From: Candidatus Hydrogenedentota bacterium
GTDB taxonomy: Bacteria > Hydrogenedentota > Hydrogenedentia > Hydrogenedentales > SLHB01
NCBI GenBank assembly: GCA_029552745.1
Contig: JAKPDK010000042.1
Span: 248,001-312,000, forward strand
Length of the DNA: 64,000 bases
Direction of reading: 5' to 3'
In this document: positions 47,582 through 57,050 of the stretch, in pieces
Position numbering within the stretch: the stretch's first letter is position 1
Layout of the letters: each line of letters begins with the position of its first letter
The notes under the pieces: generated by a model
Databases searched by the model: none
What the model saw: only the letters and a program-made list of their open reading frames with translations
Told to the model about the DNA's origin: nothing
Position numbers and translations under genes: made by a program

Positions 47582-47609
47582 TTTGATTTATGGGAAAGTG
47601 TGATATACT
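47582..47609 (+). promoter_or_regulatory. Possible sigma70-type promoter (TTTGAT-N16-TATACT) upstream of the 83-aa ORF
   Basis: tttgatttatgggaaagtgtgatatact. Confidence 0.4.
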
Positions 47610-47675
47610 AGGGCAGCCCCAAAGAGGAAGTATGGATGGGGTACGAAACTTCCACATAAGATAGGAGGCAATGAA

Positions 47676-47927
47676 ATGGCCGTTGGGAAAAATCCGATGG
47701 AAAAGCTTCTTGCGTTGGCTGCCGAGTTTGTGATGAAACAACAGGGAACGTGGGCTCACGAGGACTGGGAGAGTTTTGTCGCTGCTGCCGAAAAAACCGG
47801 TTACAGCTTTGACGATGAAGGTAAGAGGAACTTGGGCAACATTCTGGAAGCCTTAAAGTTCTTTTATTTTCAAATGCCTGCTGAAGTCAAGGTTTCTAAC
47901 CCTAAGAAGAAGGCAGCTGCCAGATAA
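47676..47927 (+). CDS. Small acidic/basic protein of unknown function (83 aa)
   Basis: ATG preceded by AGGAGG-like site (gataggaggcaatgaaATG); MAVGKNPMEKLLALAAEFVMKQQGTWAHEDWESFVAAAEKTGYSFDDEGKRNLGNILEALKFFYFQM..; promoter-like sequence upstream. Confidence 0.65.
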   Translation: MAVGKNPMEKLLALAAEFVMKQQGTWAHEDWESFVAAAEKTGYSFDDEGKRNLGNILEALKFFYFQMPAEVKVSNPKKKAAAR

Positions 47928-48140
47928 TTGGCGTCGCTTTTTTCCAGTCACTCGATAAAGTGCAGGTGATTCCTCCCTCTCCTGGCTCACTGACTGGGAG
48001 GGGTCGAGTTTCTTTCTATGTTTACACAATTGACCTTCCCCCGCGGACAAGGTGCTTAAGAACTCTCGTGTCCGAAGGCGACGCCCGATGGGTTGTCGTC
48101 TCGACGGGTTGCCCGAGGGTGAGGCGCGTTTTTCCTGATG

Positions 48141-50765
48141 TCACGCAGCGTTGTGTGAGACATCACGGGTGACGACTTGGACGGAGTCCGGCGGCAAATC
48201 GAGCATAAAACCGCGTTTTGGGACCGTTTTGATACACAGGGCTTGTTCGGGCGCAACCTGTTGAATCCGCTCGATGAGTCTCCGTTTTTGGAAATGCATC
48301 TGATTCGGTTCCACAACGGCATCACCCCAGACCTCGCGATAAATGATGTCGTACGGCACGCATTTGCCGGGGGATGCGGCTAGGACGCGGATGAGACGAA
48401 ACTGTTTTTCTTGTAAGGAGACCGCCTTGCCATAGAGAAGGATTCGGTCGGGGCGATGATCATCCACCAAAAGAAGAGGGTGAGTCGCATCCGGTTTGCT
48501 GGGCGTGGGCGAGGCGGAATTTGTGCATTCGTTTGAGACGGGGCTCTTTGTCCGTGCCCATGCCAACAATGCCCGAGCATCGTCTTCATTCATCCATTCC
48601 GAAAGATACTCGGTGGAAAGAGACGCTAAAGCCTCCGCATGATGAAGTCCGCGAGAGGACAACGCGATTACTGCCGAACGTGACAATCGCGGCGAATTAA
48701 GCTGTGCCAGTTCCAACGATTCTTCCCTTACCCCAAGGCGCACCCGTTCCGAAAGCCTATTCAATCGGTGGATAAATCGGGCAGGCGCTGCAAGCGCCAG
48801 GGCAATAGCCGCGGTGGCATCGATCAGCCAACTGACCTGTTCGGCGGCTGCAATAAGTTGTCCCAACAAGACATGGTGGCGGGTTTCGATGTCAAACACC
48901 GGTGTTTCTTCGATCCAATCTTGTAAAAACAAGACGGTCTTGATTGACCGCACCTCGTCATACAGAGGTTGGGCATTGCTATTGCGAAACTGATTCAGCG
49001 GCACGTCGCCTACGAGGGGTTCTTGTTGCGTGGCTTGTTTCAATCGCCCCAGATAATCCCCGTGGTAATACTCTTGAGCACTTAACGGGGTTTGGAGCAT
49101 TCGCCCATCGGGAGTCTGTGCCGTCGCCAGCATCAAATCGATGGCACTCCACTCCCGCGCAACAGAATTTCTCACCCAATCCGCCAATTCCCGAGCTGTT
49201 TGCACGCGAATGCCCTTGGATGCCGCCGCCATCCCCAGAGGAGTTGCTTCCCAGGTCCCCTCCGCCGAACACCGCTCCAACATGCCATTGTCCGCGGCGC
49301 GTCCCAAAGCGTTGCGGGCACGAATCCGCACTTCCTCCGCACTCAACGTCCGCAACCAGATCCATTCCCCGGTTAGCGTGCCGCCGAGAAAAGCCGCCAA
49401 TTCCTCTTCCGACCGGGACACTCCCGCAGCAACCAAGCGGATGATGTGATCGTCAATAGGAGTCTGTCCCACACGCGGTTGTACTTCTTCTCGAGTCCCT
49501 TCCACGTAGCGTCGCCACAGCGTTTCGGCATCAAAAGGAGATTCCGCAACCAAAATAGCACGTCCGAATGCGTTACTAGTTCCATACCGCCCTGCACGTC
49601 CACCCATATTTTCAAACTCGGCGCGTAAAATAGGCGTCCGCCAGGGCATCCCAAACCGTGAATCGTATCGCCACTTCTCCGAAGCAATAAACACATTCTG
49701 CGCCGGAAGATTCATACCTGCCGCAAGCGTGCTGGTAGAGACAATCACGAAAAGTTCGCCGTTCCGAAAAGACTCTTCCACAGTGCGCCGTTCCTCCCTT
49801 GAAAGATCCGCGTTGTGAAACGCTACGCCGCGGGTTAGCAAGTCCACCAGCGCATCCCGCGAGTGGGTGGTTTCTAATTGCCGCAGCGTTTCCACCGCCC
49901 GAGACGCCGCCGGCAACTGAACGCGTTGCGCCAACAGCTCCGCACCGCGCCGGGATTCGGCACGATCGCGCACAAATACGACACATGGTTCGCCACGCTC
50001 CACCAACACCTTCAGATTTTCCATCACCACTTCCCAACGAGAAGCCCCCGGACAATCGATAAACTCTTCCCAGCCCTCCACCGAGCTCCCATACGTCCGG
50101 TATCGAAAACGCCCCGCGTGTAATACCCCATAACGAAGTTCCACAGGCCGCTGTTCCAAACAAACCAGCTCGGCATCCATCCAACGAGCAAGTTCCGTCG
50201 CATTACCAATCACCGCCGACAACCCAATCACCCGCGTGCCAGACTTTATTAACTGGGTGAGCAATATCTCCACCCCTGCGCCCCGCTCTACATCAGATAA
50301 AATCTCCAACTCGTCCGCGACCACCAGTTCTATTTCCTCCTGATGTTCCGGACGCCGCGCCAACAAATGAGCGAACTTCTCATATACCGCAACGGCTATA
50401 TCGAATTTCCCAGCCTCAAAATCAACATCCCACTCGCGATGATCCCGCGTCGACACAATCACCCGAATCCCGTACGAAGCATACTTCGTCCGAAAATCAT
50501 CCCATTTTTCCTCAGCAAGCGCTTTTAAGGGCACCAAATACACCGCTTTCTTCCGACGCATAGCGGTTTGAATCGCCGCCATTTCTCCAATAAACGTTTT
50601 GCCCGATGTCGTCGGCGCCTGTATTAAAATATTCTTGGCGGAGAATAGACCTCCTTTCCGCACAGCTGCCTCTTGCAACGGCAAAAGATGGTTACTCTCG
50701 GTTCTAGTCCATATCTCGATGATTTCTTGGGGTATCCCAAATGGGACGAGTTCATACATGTTCAT
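48141..50765 (-). CDS. Ski2/Hel308-like superfamily 2 helicase with C-terminal OmpR/PhoB-type winged-helix domain (start revised to ATG 50765)
   Basis: IQAPTTSGKTFIGE (I), ADELEILSD (II), GLSAVIGN (III), VSTSTLAAGMNLPAQNVFI and ENMGGRAGRYG (VI); C-terminal RILLYGKAVSLQEKQFRLIRVLAASPGKCVPYDIIYREVWGDAVVEPNQMHFQKRRLIERI..IKTVPKRGFML. SD aggagg 9 nt before ATG 50765. Confidence 0.88.
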   Translation of the reverse strand: MNMYELVPFGIPQEIIEIWTRTESNHLLPLQEAAVRKGGLFSAKNILIQAPTTSGKTFIGEMAAIQTAMRRKKAVYLVPLKALAEEKWDDFRTKYASYGIRVIVSTRDHREWDVDFEAGKFDIAVAVYEKFAHLLARRPEHQEEIELVVADELEILSDVERGAGVEILLTQLIKSGTRVIGLSAVIGNATELARWMDAELVCLEQRPVELRYGVLHAGRFRYRTYGSSVEGWEEFIDCPGASRWEVVMENLKVLVERGEPCVVFVRDRAESRRGAELLAQRVQLPAASRAVETLRQLETTHSRDALVDLLTRGVAFHNADLSREERRTVEESFRNGELFVIVSTSTLAAGMNLPAQNVFIASEKWRYDSRFGMPWRTPILRAEFENMGGRAGRYGTSNAFGRAILVAESPFDAETLWRRYVEGTREEVQPRVGQTPIDDHIIRLVAAGVSRSEEELAAFLGGTLTGEWIWLRTLSAEEVRIRARNALGRAADNGMLERCSAEGTWEATPLGMAAASKGIRVQTARELADWVRNSVAREWSAIDLMLATAQTPDGRMLQTPLSAQEYYHGDYLGRLKQATQQEPLVGDVPLNQFRNSNAQPLYDEVRSIKTVLFLQDWIEETPVFDIETRHHVLLGQLIAAAEQVSWLIDATAAIALALAAPARFIHRLNRLSERVRLGVREESLELAQLNSPRLSRSAVIALSSRGLHHAEALASLSTEYLSEWMNEDDARALLAWARTKSPVSNECTNSASPTPSKPDATHPLLLVDDHRPDRILLYGKAVSLQEKQFRLIRVLAASPGKCVPYDIIYREVWGDAVVEPNQMHFQKRRLIERIQQVAPEQALCIKTVPKRGFMLDLPPDSVQVVTRDVSHNAA

Positions 50766-50808
50766 GAAACATGCCCTCCTATGTTGTAGGGATATTTTAG
50801 ATATTATA

Positions 50809-50824
50809 CTGAAAATCTTTTCAG
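50809..50824. promoter_or_regulatory. Candidate operator CTGAAAATCTTTTCAG upstream of the helicase
   Basis: Palindrome with 7-bp perfect arms; 15/16 identical to the site upstream of dinB. Confidence 0.6.
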
Positions 50825-50878
50825 TTTTCAAGACTATTTCAAAGAGAAAATCAGACAGATCTCTTACAATGCCCAGCC

Positions 50879-51041
50879 GTTGTCATTGCGAGGAGCGGCA
50901 TCCCCCGAAAGCGACGAAGCAATCCCCTCGTTCTTTTGTAGGGGCGCAACACGTTGCGCCCTATCCCGACCCCGCGGGGGTCCCCCTGACACCCCGAGCG
51001 GATCGCCACGTCGTGCCTGACGGCACTCCTCGCAATGACAA
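50879..51041. repeat. Intergenic inverted-repeat element, two arms, with a nested palindrome
   Basis: GTTGTCATTGCGAGGAGCGGC..GAAGCAATCCCC / CGGATCGCCACGTCGTGCC..CACTCCTCGCAATGACAA. Confidence 0.85.
50938..50961. repeat. Nested palindrome gtaGGGGCGCAAC-AC-GTTGCGCCC
   Basis: 9-bp perfect arms. Confidence 0.65.
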
Positions 51042-51226
51042 GGCAAAGAGGTGATGCGGAGACGGAGGTATTCCCGAATAGACGAGGAAAAAAGATGAAA
51101 GCAACGCGCCAAAGGTTTATGAACGTATATAATCACTTGCAGAATCTTCAGTGTTGGTGTAAGATACTCTTATTCAAATTGTTGAAAGTGAAAAAAGGGC
51201 GTAGGTATCAAAAAAGGGGAGTAACT

Positions 51227-52381
51227 ATGAAAACACCGGGTAAAGTAACCAATGGATTTTTTCTAGTTCTTGTCTTGGGTTTGACGGCGACCGCTTATGG
51301 CCAGCTGCCTGCCTCGACGAGTGTAGAAGGTTTTGCGCTGAAGATTTTCCGTGTGGAGTCTGGACTGTATCCTTTCGTACAGGTGTACTTCCGCACATTT
51401 GATCAAAACATGAGACCTTTGGTCAATCTAAACGAGATGAACATCGGGGTAATGGTGAAAGGCCGTTCCTATGACCCTGCCAAACGCCAATACCTGGTGC
51501 AGTCTATTCGAAACCGAGATGAAGCCGTACGTACGGTCCTTGTCATAGACTGTAGCAAAAGCATGGCAGGAAAACCTTTCGAAGATGCTTTGGTAGCTTG
51601 CGCCAGATTTCTGGACTCAAAAAGAAAACAAGACCAAGTTGCTATCTTGGCAATTCGTGATACAGACACGGGCTATGAACTGGTGTCCAATTTTGAGCGG
51701 GATAAGTTAGCACTGGCGCGGCGATTGGCGGATATAAAGTGTGACGGTAACAAAACCCGTTTGTACGACACGATTGGTGCTGCCATGCAGATGTGCGGCA
51801 TGGTATCGCAAGGGGGTATCCAGAGCACAGATGCGGAGTACATCATATCGAACTCCATCGTCGTGCTCTCCGATGGCAAAGATGAAGGCAGCGCACTTTC
51901 TCGTGAGGAATTGAACAACCGTATCACGGCGTTGAAAATACCTATACCGATCTATTCCATAGCGTATAGTAAAGTGAGTCCGGAGTATTTTAAGAATCTG
52001 GAAGCATTGTCGAAAAACTCTTTCGGTGTGTACTACCTAGTAGGCGAAACCACCGAGCGAATGCAGAGGGTCGTTGAAGACATCCAAAATATCCTTCAAA
52101 ACGACTATGTCGTGGTGTTTCGTTCGTACGTCCCGGTGGATGGAGGCACCCATGCCCTTAAGATAGGGCTGGAGTATCCCTCCCGTAGCGGCAAGATGAT
52201 GTATCAAAGTGCAGAATTCGAAGCGATTGAGCCGCCTCCGGTAGATGTGATTCTGCAACATCAGGCCGTGTTTGATAAGTACCTGAAGAAACTGCCAGAC
52301 GGCAATCCTTATATGAAAAACCCGCACGTCTCGTCAGAACAGCCCGCTGCTCCGGCGGTAAGCGCTGAAAAAACACAATAG
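51227..52381 (+). CDS. Secreted von Willebrand factor type A (VWA) domain protein
   Basis: Signal peptide MKTPGKVTNGFFLVLVLGLTATAYGQ; MIDAS VLVIDCSKSMAGKPFEDA; NSIVVLSDGKDEGSALS. Confidence 0.88.
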   Translation: MKTPGKVTNGFFLVLVLGLTATAYGQLPASTSVEGFALKIFRVESGLYPFVQVYFRTFDQNMRPLVNLNEMNIGVMVKGRSYDPAKRQYLVQSIRNRDEAVRTVLVIDCSKSMAGKPFEDALVACARFLDSKRKQDQVAILAIRDTDTGYELVSNFERDKLALARRLADIKCDGNKTRLYDTIGAAMQMCGMVSQGGIQSTDAEYIISNSIVVLSDGKDEGSALSREELNNRITALKIPIPIYSIAYSKVSPEYFKNLEALSKNSFGVYYLVGETTERMQRVVEDIQNILQNDYVVVFRSYVPVDGGTHALKIGLEYPSRSGKMMYQSAEFEAIEPPPVDVILQHQAVFDKYLKKLPDGNPYMKNPHVSSEQPAAPAVSAEKTQ

Positions 52382-52443
52382 GAGTAATGTGATCCCGTTG
52401 GGTGCCTGTTCTCGTAAGGCAGGCGCCCTTAAGGATATTCAGG

Positions 52444-55185
52444 ATGAGCCACGACACCGAGTCGGTTGCGCAGACCTTTCGGTCCATTGCAGCACGGGCG
52501 CACGCGGAGACGTTGCCTGCTTCCGGTGCGCAGGAGAGTGCACGCCGAAGCGCGGGCGCCTATCTAATCGCGTTGAATCCCGCCTTAATGCACCGCGAAT
52601 ATGCCATAGAAAAAGACCGGATCATTGTGGGTAGAGATGCAGAGACGTGTACGATTGTTTGTTCCGGCCCCACGATATCCCGCCAACATTTGGCTATTAC
52701 CACCGTCAACGGCGTGGAGTATGCCATTGAAGACTTAAATTCAACCAACGGAGTTTTTGTCAACCGACAACGGATTCGGGGGAGGGCGCCGCTTGCCGAT
52801 GGTGATGTGATCGGCCTCGGGTCAGACAAAATCGTCCATTTGCGGTTTCAGTTGGAAAGTTCCAAAGGGAAATCTTGGGTTGAAACGTTGCCGCGAAAAG
52901 AAAAATGGACGATTGGCCGTTCGCCCCTTTGCGATGTATCCCTTGCATTTGAGTCGACTGTGTCGTGGCAACATGCCTTTGTCTTCCCTCGTAATGGCCG
53001 TGTCGAACTCGTGGACAATGGAAGCCTGAACGGTACCTGGCTGAACGGACGGCGTGTGAAACGGTCCGTGTTGGAGCCGACGGACTCGGTCATGATCGGT
53101 TCTACGGTGTTGCGCTTTGAACTGTTGCCCGAGGGGGCTTTGCGGGTAACGCGAAGAGACTTCAGCGGTCAGGTTTCGTTGGAATGCGTTGCGCTGACGC
53201 GAGAAGTTGGCGGTGGCCTCAGCGGAAAGACAAAACGTATCCTCGATGCTGTTTCCCTATGTGTACAGCCGGGAGAGTTTGTGGGGTTGCTGGGGCCGAG
53301 CGGGGCGGGGAAATCCACGCTTCTGAAAACCTTAAATGGGTATACCCCGCCGAGTTACGGCTGTGTACTGCTCAATGAAATCCCGCTGTATCCTTGCTTC
53401 GATATGTTCCGCAACACATTGGGCTACGTGCCACAGGACGACATCGTGCACCCAGAACTCACGGTGGCGAGCAGTCTGGATTACGTGGCACGATTGCGTT
53501 TGCCGCCAGATGTATCGCCCGACCAGAGACGGGACCTGGTGGATTCCACGATAGAAACGCTGGGGTTATCGCATGTCCGTTCTAATCACATCTACGAATT
53601 AAGTGGAGGACAACGCAAACGCGTTTCAATTGGTTGCGAGTTGATCACGCGGCCGAGTCTATTGTTTTTGGACGAACCTACATCCGGGATGGATCCCAGC
53701 ACGGAAGAACGCCTGATGCGTCATTTCCAAGGACTCGCAAGACGCGGGACGACCATCCTCATTACGACCCATATTTTGTACAACTTGGGTCTACTAGACC
53801 GCGTCGTGATCATGGCACGCGGCAAACTGGTCTTTTTTGGCACGCCTCATGAAGCCATGCAGTTTTTCACGGTCGCGGGACGTCCCATTGAGCGCCCCAC
53901 ACAAATCTTTGAGGTGCTCGAAGGCGAATATGCCATTCCGAATCTTTCCGGAGAGGGCGATATCAAAGATAAAATCGCCCAACATTATCAAGCAAAGTAC
54001 CTTGCCTCAGACCTATTCGATCGGCACGTGAAACAACGGTTCTCTGGCGTAGCGGCAGAAATACAAGCCGCTGAAAGCGGCGGTTCCTCTAGCGCCACAG
54101 CGCCGGCATCGCCTACGACAACCCGCGCCTACAAACGCCTGTTAGAACGCCCCACCGCCGGGGCGCGAAGACGAGGCCCGGGTGGGTTGATCTCGTTGCG
54201 GTCTTTGATAACGCTGACGCTGCGTAACTTTGCCATAAAACTGGTCTCACCTCAGCGGGCGCTGTTTTACTTGGCCGTGCCCTTGATTCTTGCCTTGGTG
54301 ACCTTGACACTTCGTACTACCGAGTTTCCCGATGATGCGGAAATGGCGGCAAAACGAGAAGAGATTGCTTCCAACCTAACCTTCAAACCTCAGAATCCTA
54401 TGGTACCGCCCATTTCGCTCGGAGACCCTATCAAAAAATTGCTTTCTCCGGATGGGCTGGATGATCCGCGTTCCGCTGACGAGATCATCTACGCGCTCAA
54501 ATACGAGGGTTTGCCCAATTTACCGACCCCCATCAGTGTATTGCTGATGTTCGTCATGACGTCCGTGTTTATGGGAACCTTGATGTCGTGTCTTGATCTA
54601 TCCCCAGAGCGCCCCATATTTATACGGGAACGAATGGCAAACCAACGCATCGGGGATTATCTAGGCTCTAAACTCCCGTTCCTCCTGGCTGTGACGGCAT
54701 TGCAATGTCTGCTGTTTCTCGTCTTATGCCGCATGAAACCGGGGTTACGTCAGTTCGATTTCATATCGGCTTACATGGCGATGGTGGCGATGGCATGGAC
54801 CTCTTGCGCTTTGGGGCTTTTCTTGAGCGCCATCGACCCGACCACAGGGCAATTTTCGGTGATTTTGGCTATTGTGGCGGTATTGCCGCAGTTGGTTTTT
54901 TCCGGTGGTTTAGGACCCGACTTTTACAAAGGCATGTCCTCCGTTATGAAGGGATTTGCCTCGTTGTTCCCTGCACGCTGGGGATTGGAAATGCTCATGA
55001 CGGCGTTCTATTACCAGCCGGACCGAGATGCCCTCAAATGGGTGGGCGATTTTGTTTCGGAAACCGTTGGATTTCATTTTGGACTGCGGGTATACTGGAC
55101 AAATACGCTTATGCTCGGTGCACAAGCCTTGGCATGGTTAGGGATGTGCGCATGGGCGTTGAAACGTCTCGATCGCGCCCGGTGA
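52444..55185 (+). CDS. FHA-FHA-ABC transporter (ABC-2 type) single-polypeptide fusion
   Basis: FHA1 IIVGRDAETCTIVCSGPTISRQHLAI..DLNSTNGVFVN; FHA2 WTIGRSPLCDVSLAFESTVSWQHAFV..DNGSLNGTWLN; Walker A GPSGAGKST, signature LSGGQRKRVSIG, Walker B LLFLDEPTSGMD; C-terminal TM domain. Confidence 0.92.
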   Translation: MSHDTESVAQTFRSIAARAHAETLPASGAQESARRSAGAYLIALNPALMHREYAIEKDRIIVGRDAETCTIVCSGPTISRQHLAITTVNGVEYAIEDLNSTNGVFVNRQRIRGRAPLADGDVIGLGSDKIVHLRFQLESSKGKSWVETLPRKEKWTIGRSPLCDVSLAFESTVSWQHAFVFPRNGRVELVDNGSLNGTWLNGRRVKRSVLEPTDSVMIGSTVLRFELLPEGALRVTRRDFSGQVSLECVALTREVGGGLSGKTKRILDAVSLCVQPGEFVGLLGPSGAGKSTLLKTLNGYTPPSYGCVLLNEIPLYPCFDMFRNTLGYVPQDDIVHPELTVASSLDYVARLRLPPDVSPDQRRDLVDSTIETLGLSHVRSNHIYELSGGQRKRVSIGCELITRPSLLFLDEPTSGMDPSTEERLMRHFQGLARRGTTILITTHILYNLGLLDRVVIMARGKLVFFGTPHEAMQFFTVAGRPIERPTQIFEVLEGEYAIPNLSGEGDIKDKIAQHYQAKYLASDLFDRHVKQRFSGVAAEIQAAESGGSSSATAPASPTTTRAYKRLLERPTAGARRRGPGGLISLRSLITLTLRNFAIKLVSPQRALFYLAVPLILALVTLTLRTTEFPDDAEMAAKREEIASNLTFKPQNPMVPPISLGDPIKKLLSPDGLDDPRSADEIIYALKYEGLPNLPTPISVLLMFVMTSVFMGTLMSCLDLSPERPIFIRERMANQRIGDYLGSKLPFLLAVTALQCLLFLVLCRMKPGLRQFDFISAYMAMVAMAWTSCALGLFLSAIDPTTGQFSVILAIVAVLPQLVFSGGLGPDFYKGMSSVMKGFASLFPARWGLEMLMTAFYYQPDRDALKWVGDFVSETVGFHFGLRVYWTNTLMLGAQALAWLGMCAWALKRLDRAR

Positions 55186-55220
55186 ACCTATTGCCTGTAT
55201 GAGGAGTGGTTACAGCCGTT

Positions 55221-56984
55221 ATGACACAGCCCAATGAAGCAAATGCTGACGCGACTGTCATTGCGGAAAACCTTTTGGCAATGCACGCTTCCCGCTTCCG
55301 TATTTTGCGGTGTCTCGGTTCGGGCGGCATGGGCGACGTGCATCTCGCAGAGGATTCCAAACTACGCCGTCTTGTCGCCATCAAGTCTATCCGCCCTGAC
55401 ATGTGCAAGGATGAAGAGATTCGCAAACGGATAGAACGGGAGTGCTTACTGCATGCCAAGATTGGGGCACATCCCCACATTGTTACGTTGTTTGATCGGT
55501 TGGAAGACGGCGATCGCATTAACCTCGTCATGGAATACGTGGACGGGGAAACCTTGCAACAACTCTTGGAGCGCACGGCAAGTCAGGGCAAACGCCTTTC
55601 CTGGAAGGACGGTATAACGATTGCCTGTCAGTGTCTGGATGCCCTGGCACGAATTCATTCGCAAGGCATTGTCCATCGGGATATCAAACCCAGTAACATC
55701 ATGGTCATCCGGGATGATTCCGGTGAGTATTGTGCCAAATTGATGGACTTCGGCATTGCACGTCCGCAAGCGGAAGACGAACAGTCCATGCTCCTCACCA
55801 AAGAAGGAGCCGGCGGCCCCGGCACACCCATTTATATGGCGCCGGAACAGATCGATCCCTCAACGTTTGGTCCTGTAACTTATGCAACCGACGTCTATGC
55901 CATGGGCGTCATGTTATATCAAATTGTGTCGGGCAAACCCCCGTTTCTGGGTAGCCTGACCGAAATTTTCAACGGACATCTGAACCTGAGTCCTCCGCCC
56001 CCCGATTTGCACAACGATTCCAGCATCCCGCCCGGGATTATCTCCATTATTAACCGTGCCCTCTCCAAAAAGCCGTCGGCGCGTTTTCCGTCGGCGCGGG
56101 CTTTCAAAGACGAACTTCAACGGCTTCTGGTGAAAACCGACGCCTCGGCAGCAGAGATTTATGATCGGACAATGCCCTCGACCCAAGCCGACCCCAACAA
56201 GACGCTCAGTGCCGCGGCATTGGAATCTACGGAAGCGGAACGCGGCACAACGATGCTGGATGCCGGCAAGACCGGTGGCATCCGTGCGAAGACCTCCGGT
56301 ATCAATGTGCCGTTGTTTCTTGTGGGTGCGGCGGTTGCCCTAGCAGTGCTTTTAATCGCAGTTGCGGGCTACTTTTGGCTCGCGAAAGAAGGTTCCCAAA
56401 AACCAACGGAAACAACCCAAACGGAGCAGGCACCCGCCAGCGAGCAGCCTGCGAAACCCACCGCCGAAACGGGACCCTCGACCCAACCTGGGGAACCATC
56501 GGGTCCGATTGTAGCGGCGCCAATTGAACCGTCCCCGGCGCCTATTGAGCCGGCTGTGGCGACAGGAGAACCGCCCAAGGATACATTCTGGACACACATC
56601 GGAGCGGAGGCTGCTTCAACGCAAGGAACGTTGCCACCGGATACGTCACTTCCTGCGGGTCAAGACCTCAGCGCGACATTACCATCGGCCAGTCCATCTG
56701 AATCGCACGATTCTGGCCCCTCTATCATGGGCACGTTCCAAGAGATTCGCCAACAAAAGTTATCTGAACCGCCCACAGCGAGCACAGCTTCTTCCGAACC
56801 TCCGACATCATCTTCTTCTGCGGGCACGACAGAGCCGCCGCCACCACCGCCGAAACCGAAACCATCAACTACAAAACCCTCATCCCATAGCACGGGTGGT
56901 ACAACCGAATCTCAAAGACCTCAAACACAACAAAATAATGGCGGCTGGACGGTTATCCGTAAGGAAGAACATAAGGTACAATGA
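55221..56984 (+). CDS. Membrane-anchored Ser/Thr protein kinase with Pro/Ser/Thr-rich extracytoplasmic tail
   Basis: LGSGGMGDVHLAEDSKLRRLVAIKSI, HRDIKPSNIMV, DFGIARPQ, GTPIYMAPEQ; TM VPLFLVGAAVALAVLLIAVAGYFWLA. Confidence 0.93.
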   Translation: MTQPNEANADATVIAENLLAMHASRFRILRCLGSGGMGDVHLAEDSKLRRLVAIKSIRPDMCKDEEIRKRIERECLLHAKIGAHPHIVTLFDRLEDGDRINLVMEYVDGETLQQLLERTASQGKRLSWKDGITIACQCLDALARIHSQGIVHRDIKPSNIMVIRDDSGEYCAKLMDFGIARPQAEDEQSMLLTKEGAGGPGTPIYMAPEQIDPSTFGPVTYATDVYAMGVMLYQIVSGKPPFLGSLTEIFNGHLNLSPPPPDLHNDSSIPPGIISIINRALSKKPSARFPSARAFKDELQRLLVKTDASAAEIYDRTMPSTQADPNKTLSAAALESTEAERGTTMLDAGKTGGIRAKTSGINVPLFLVGAAVALAVLLIAVAGYFWLAKEGSQKPTETTQTEQAPASEQPAKPTAETGPSTQPGEPSGPIVAAPIEPSPAPIEPAVATGEPPKDTFWTHIGAEAASTQGTLPPDTSLPAGQDLSATLPSASPSESHDSGPSIMGTFQEIRQQKLSEPPTASTASSEPPTSSSSAGTTEPPPPPPKPKPSTTKPSSHSTGGTTESQRPQTQQNNGGWTVIRKEEHKVQ

Positions 56985-57050
56985 ATACGCGGGGATAATT
57001 CCGCGTCTGGTAAATTAGGAAGTAGAGCATACGAAGGGAAAGGAGGCAAA

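Noticed and set aside
50766-50831. N-terminal extension MKTEKIFSIISKISLQHRRACF of the helicase
   Set aside because: Contains the palindrome and an SD (AGGAGG) followed by ATG 50765; better explained as promoter/5'UTR.
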